Shown here: positions 25,601 through 28,600 of the stretch, in pieces
How the letters are laid out: each line of letters starts with the position of its first letter
Position numbering within the stretch: the stretch's first letter is position 1
NCBI GenBank assembly: GCA_034231615.1
Contig: CM067315.1
Coordinates: 36,929,129 to 36,993,128 of the forward strand
DNA length: 64,000 nt
DNA from: Meghimatium bilineatum
Taxonomy: Eukaryota > Mollusca > Gastropoda > Stylommatophora > Philomycidae
Direction: 5' to 3'
Translations under genes and position numbers: made by a program
Notes under the pieces: model-generated
Seen by the model: the letters and a program-made list of their open reading frames with translations, nothing else
Database searches by the model: none
Told to the model about the DNA's origin: nothing

Positions 25601-28600
25601 CTCAGACCTACCTCATATATAGGTATGGCCCACCTGTTATTTAGGTACATATTCTGTTGGTTGGAAAGGGTCATCCTGTATTCTCATTTTTGCTATGGCT
25701 TTATAGACCTATGTACTGGACTCATATGCAAATGTGTGGCGTAGAAATGGCATTAACCTACAGGCTAAACTGAAATTTTAGAAAGCAGTGGTACTTCCAG
25801 TGTTGTTATACGCTAGTGAAACATGGACTGTATATAGATGACATATGAGGACACTCAATCACTTTCACACAACTTGTCTCAGAAAAGTTATCAACATCTG
25901 ATAACAAGAAAAGATTCTGGATACCACTGTCTTTGACCAATCTGGTATTCCTAACATTGATACATTGATAACATTGTCTTCTGGTGCAGACACAGATTCA
26001 TTGGGCAGGTCATCTGGTAGGTATGCCAGATCATCGTCTGCCAAAGATACTTCTCTATGGTGAGTTGCAGAAGGGCATACAATCTCAAGGTAGCCAAAAG
26101 AAGCATTACAAGGACTCCTTAAAGACCTAACTGAAAACCTTTGTAATAGACCAAGATACATGGGAAGAACTTGCACAAAATATAGCTACATGGCGCTCTA
26201 TGGTCAAACACATTGCTACACTTGTGCCTATGTCACCCAGATCCGGTCTGTCACATTCCCTAAAGCCACCTTCACCATTGAGAAAAGCTTCACATGTGTG
26301 TCCCGCAACGTCATCTATGCCATCATATGCAAGCGTTGCGCCATGACAAATATAGGTGAAACTGGAAGGAGGCTCACAGACCGATTCTGCGAACATCTGT
26401 ACAGCATAAAAAACCATTTGGGTTTGCCTGTTGATGTCCACTTTAATGGCACAGGTCATCGGGTCACCCAGGACATTCAGGTTACGGCCATTCAGTCGTG
26501 CTTCTCTGATGACTAGGCCCGTCTGGAGCTTGAGAACCGCTACATTTATCAATATGGCACTCTGAAACCCGACGGCATTAATGAGCGCCTGTCTCTTGTA
26601 TGACTTTAGTCGATCCATAGTTTCTGTTTGTTTCATGTCATATGTTTGGTATCATTTTTGTATTTTCCTTGTCTGGTGTCATTTCGCCTCTTCCGGTCAA
26701 TCCATATTACTCATATTAATGTGACCATCAATGTTATTACTTTCGCTTTCTGTTATATGTTTTAATTTTGTTTTAATTGTCTGTCTTGATAAAGGCCTTT
26801 TGGTCGAAACGTCGATTTGTGTGTGTCATTATGTGTGTTATTCAGTATTAGCTAAACTTATTACCCTATTCCTGGATCATCCTGTTGGATTTCAGTTTTG
26901 CACAGTAAGTACAATTTATCGATTTAACCTTCACCACGCCTATATCAACTCCGGCCGCCGAAAAACAAAATGGCGTCTAGCGCCTTTGGCGACATACCCC
27001 ATCCAATGAGATATCGTTATAATACACGCCCCACAGCCTGGTTGGTTACTCGGGAACATGCGCTATTGAAGCCGGTTCATTCCTACGTCCGACATGATCG
27101 TTGTAACAATGGCTAGCCAGAAGATACAAATTTTATAGCAATTAATCTGACCACATCTGCACACCGGTACGATGCCATGATGTGACCGGTTTTATAGACC
27201 TATCTTTCATCGTATTTTGAATAAAATAACATTGAATCATGGCTTGAATCATGAATTATTGAGTTATTTAGTTTCACAGCAGTGAATATACAGAATGCCA
27301 TGTTGGTTTGGAGACATGTAGACGTTTGATATCGAATATGTTGAAGTGGAACCAAAAATGACCAGACCTAAGCTCAAAGAAGGATTTTACTGCAAATCTA
27401 CATGTTTTATACAGTTCCTCCGGCTATATTTTGATAATTTCGCAGTGAAAGAACATAAATACAACAGATTTGCGTGATTTAGTTTACAGTGTTGCCAAGG
27501 AATTTGATAAATAAGGTAAGTTATTTTTTTATTTTTTTTCTTCCTCTTTATTTGTTATAAAATATATGTTTTTTTGTGAAAAACGTCTTTACCACTTTCT
27601 CATATCTGGTATCACACACACACGTACATAAATTACACCAATATATGCATAATTCAATTCTTTATTTATATGTGCAAATATTATTTAAATATCTCTAACA
27701 ACCAAAAAATTATCACATTTTCAAAACAGTCACCATCAATAACGCAAATTTTCAAAAAAGAATCCGGTGGCAGGGAGACGTTTCGTATTTTTTAATCTGA
27801 CTTGCTAAAGGTTAACTATTTCTTGATTAGAAACCAGCAAAAATACAAAGGACATTCCCATAAGTGCTCTGCTCTTCATTCTAGCAGTCATCAAAAAGTA
27901 CAATTTTTTTATATTTTCCTATAGGCCTATGTTTCATGTAAATTATTTTGGTGAAAGTAAAGATTAGTTCTCCACTGCACTATAAATAGCACACTGTTGA
28001 CAATTTTAACTATCCAACGTCATGGATTCCTGTGTAACACCAATCAAAATAATGGCTGCCGTGACGTCACATCCGACAATCACTTGAGTTCAAATCTAGA
28101 CACAGATGAACTTATGCATAATCTGTTTGTTTTCCAATTTACACATTTCCTATTATTTGTGGTGAGTGATCAGTATTTTAACTATTTATGCCCGCTACAC
28201 ACGGAGCGAGGTGCGCACACAGCAAGGTGTGCGCGAATATTATTTCTAATCCTAACCTTACTCTAAGTACTTACCCGTAAGCTTGCCAAATCACACAACA
28301 GAGGTCAGGTAACACCTCGACACTAGAGCAAAGGTCACAGCGGAGAACTATAATTTACTTCAGCCATTATTTTGATGTCAAATTAATTCGGAAAAATTCA
28401 TAAGACTGATAAGACTAAGTTATTAACTTTTTTCAGGATTGACGTACAGACTTGTTTGAGGTATCGTTGAATTGCAATTTTCAGGGCTATCCAACTATAA
28501 GATTTGTAATTATGTAGCATTATTTCGAAAATTTTGTCAGTAAAAAGTTAGTAACACTAGTTTAAGTTTCAGAAACTTTTGAGAAACTAATAAATAATAT

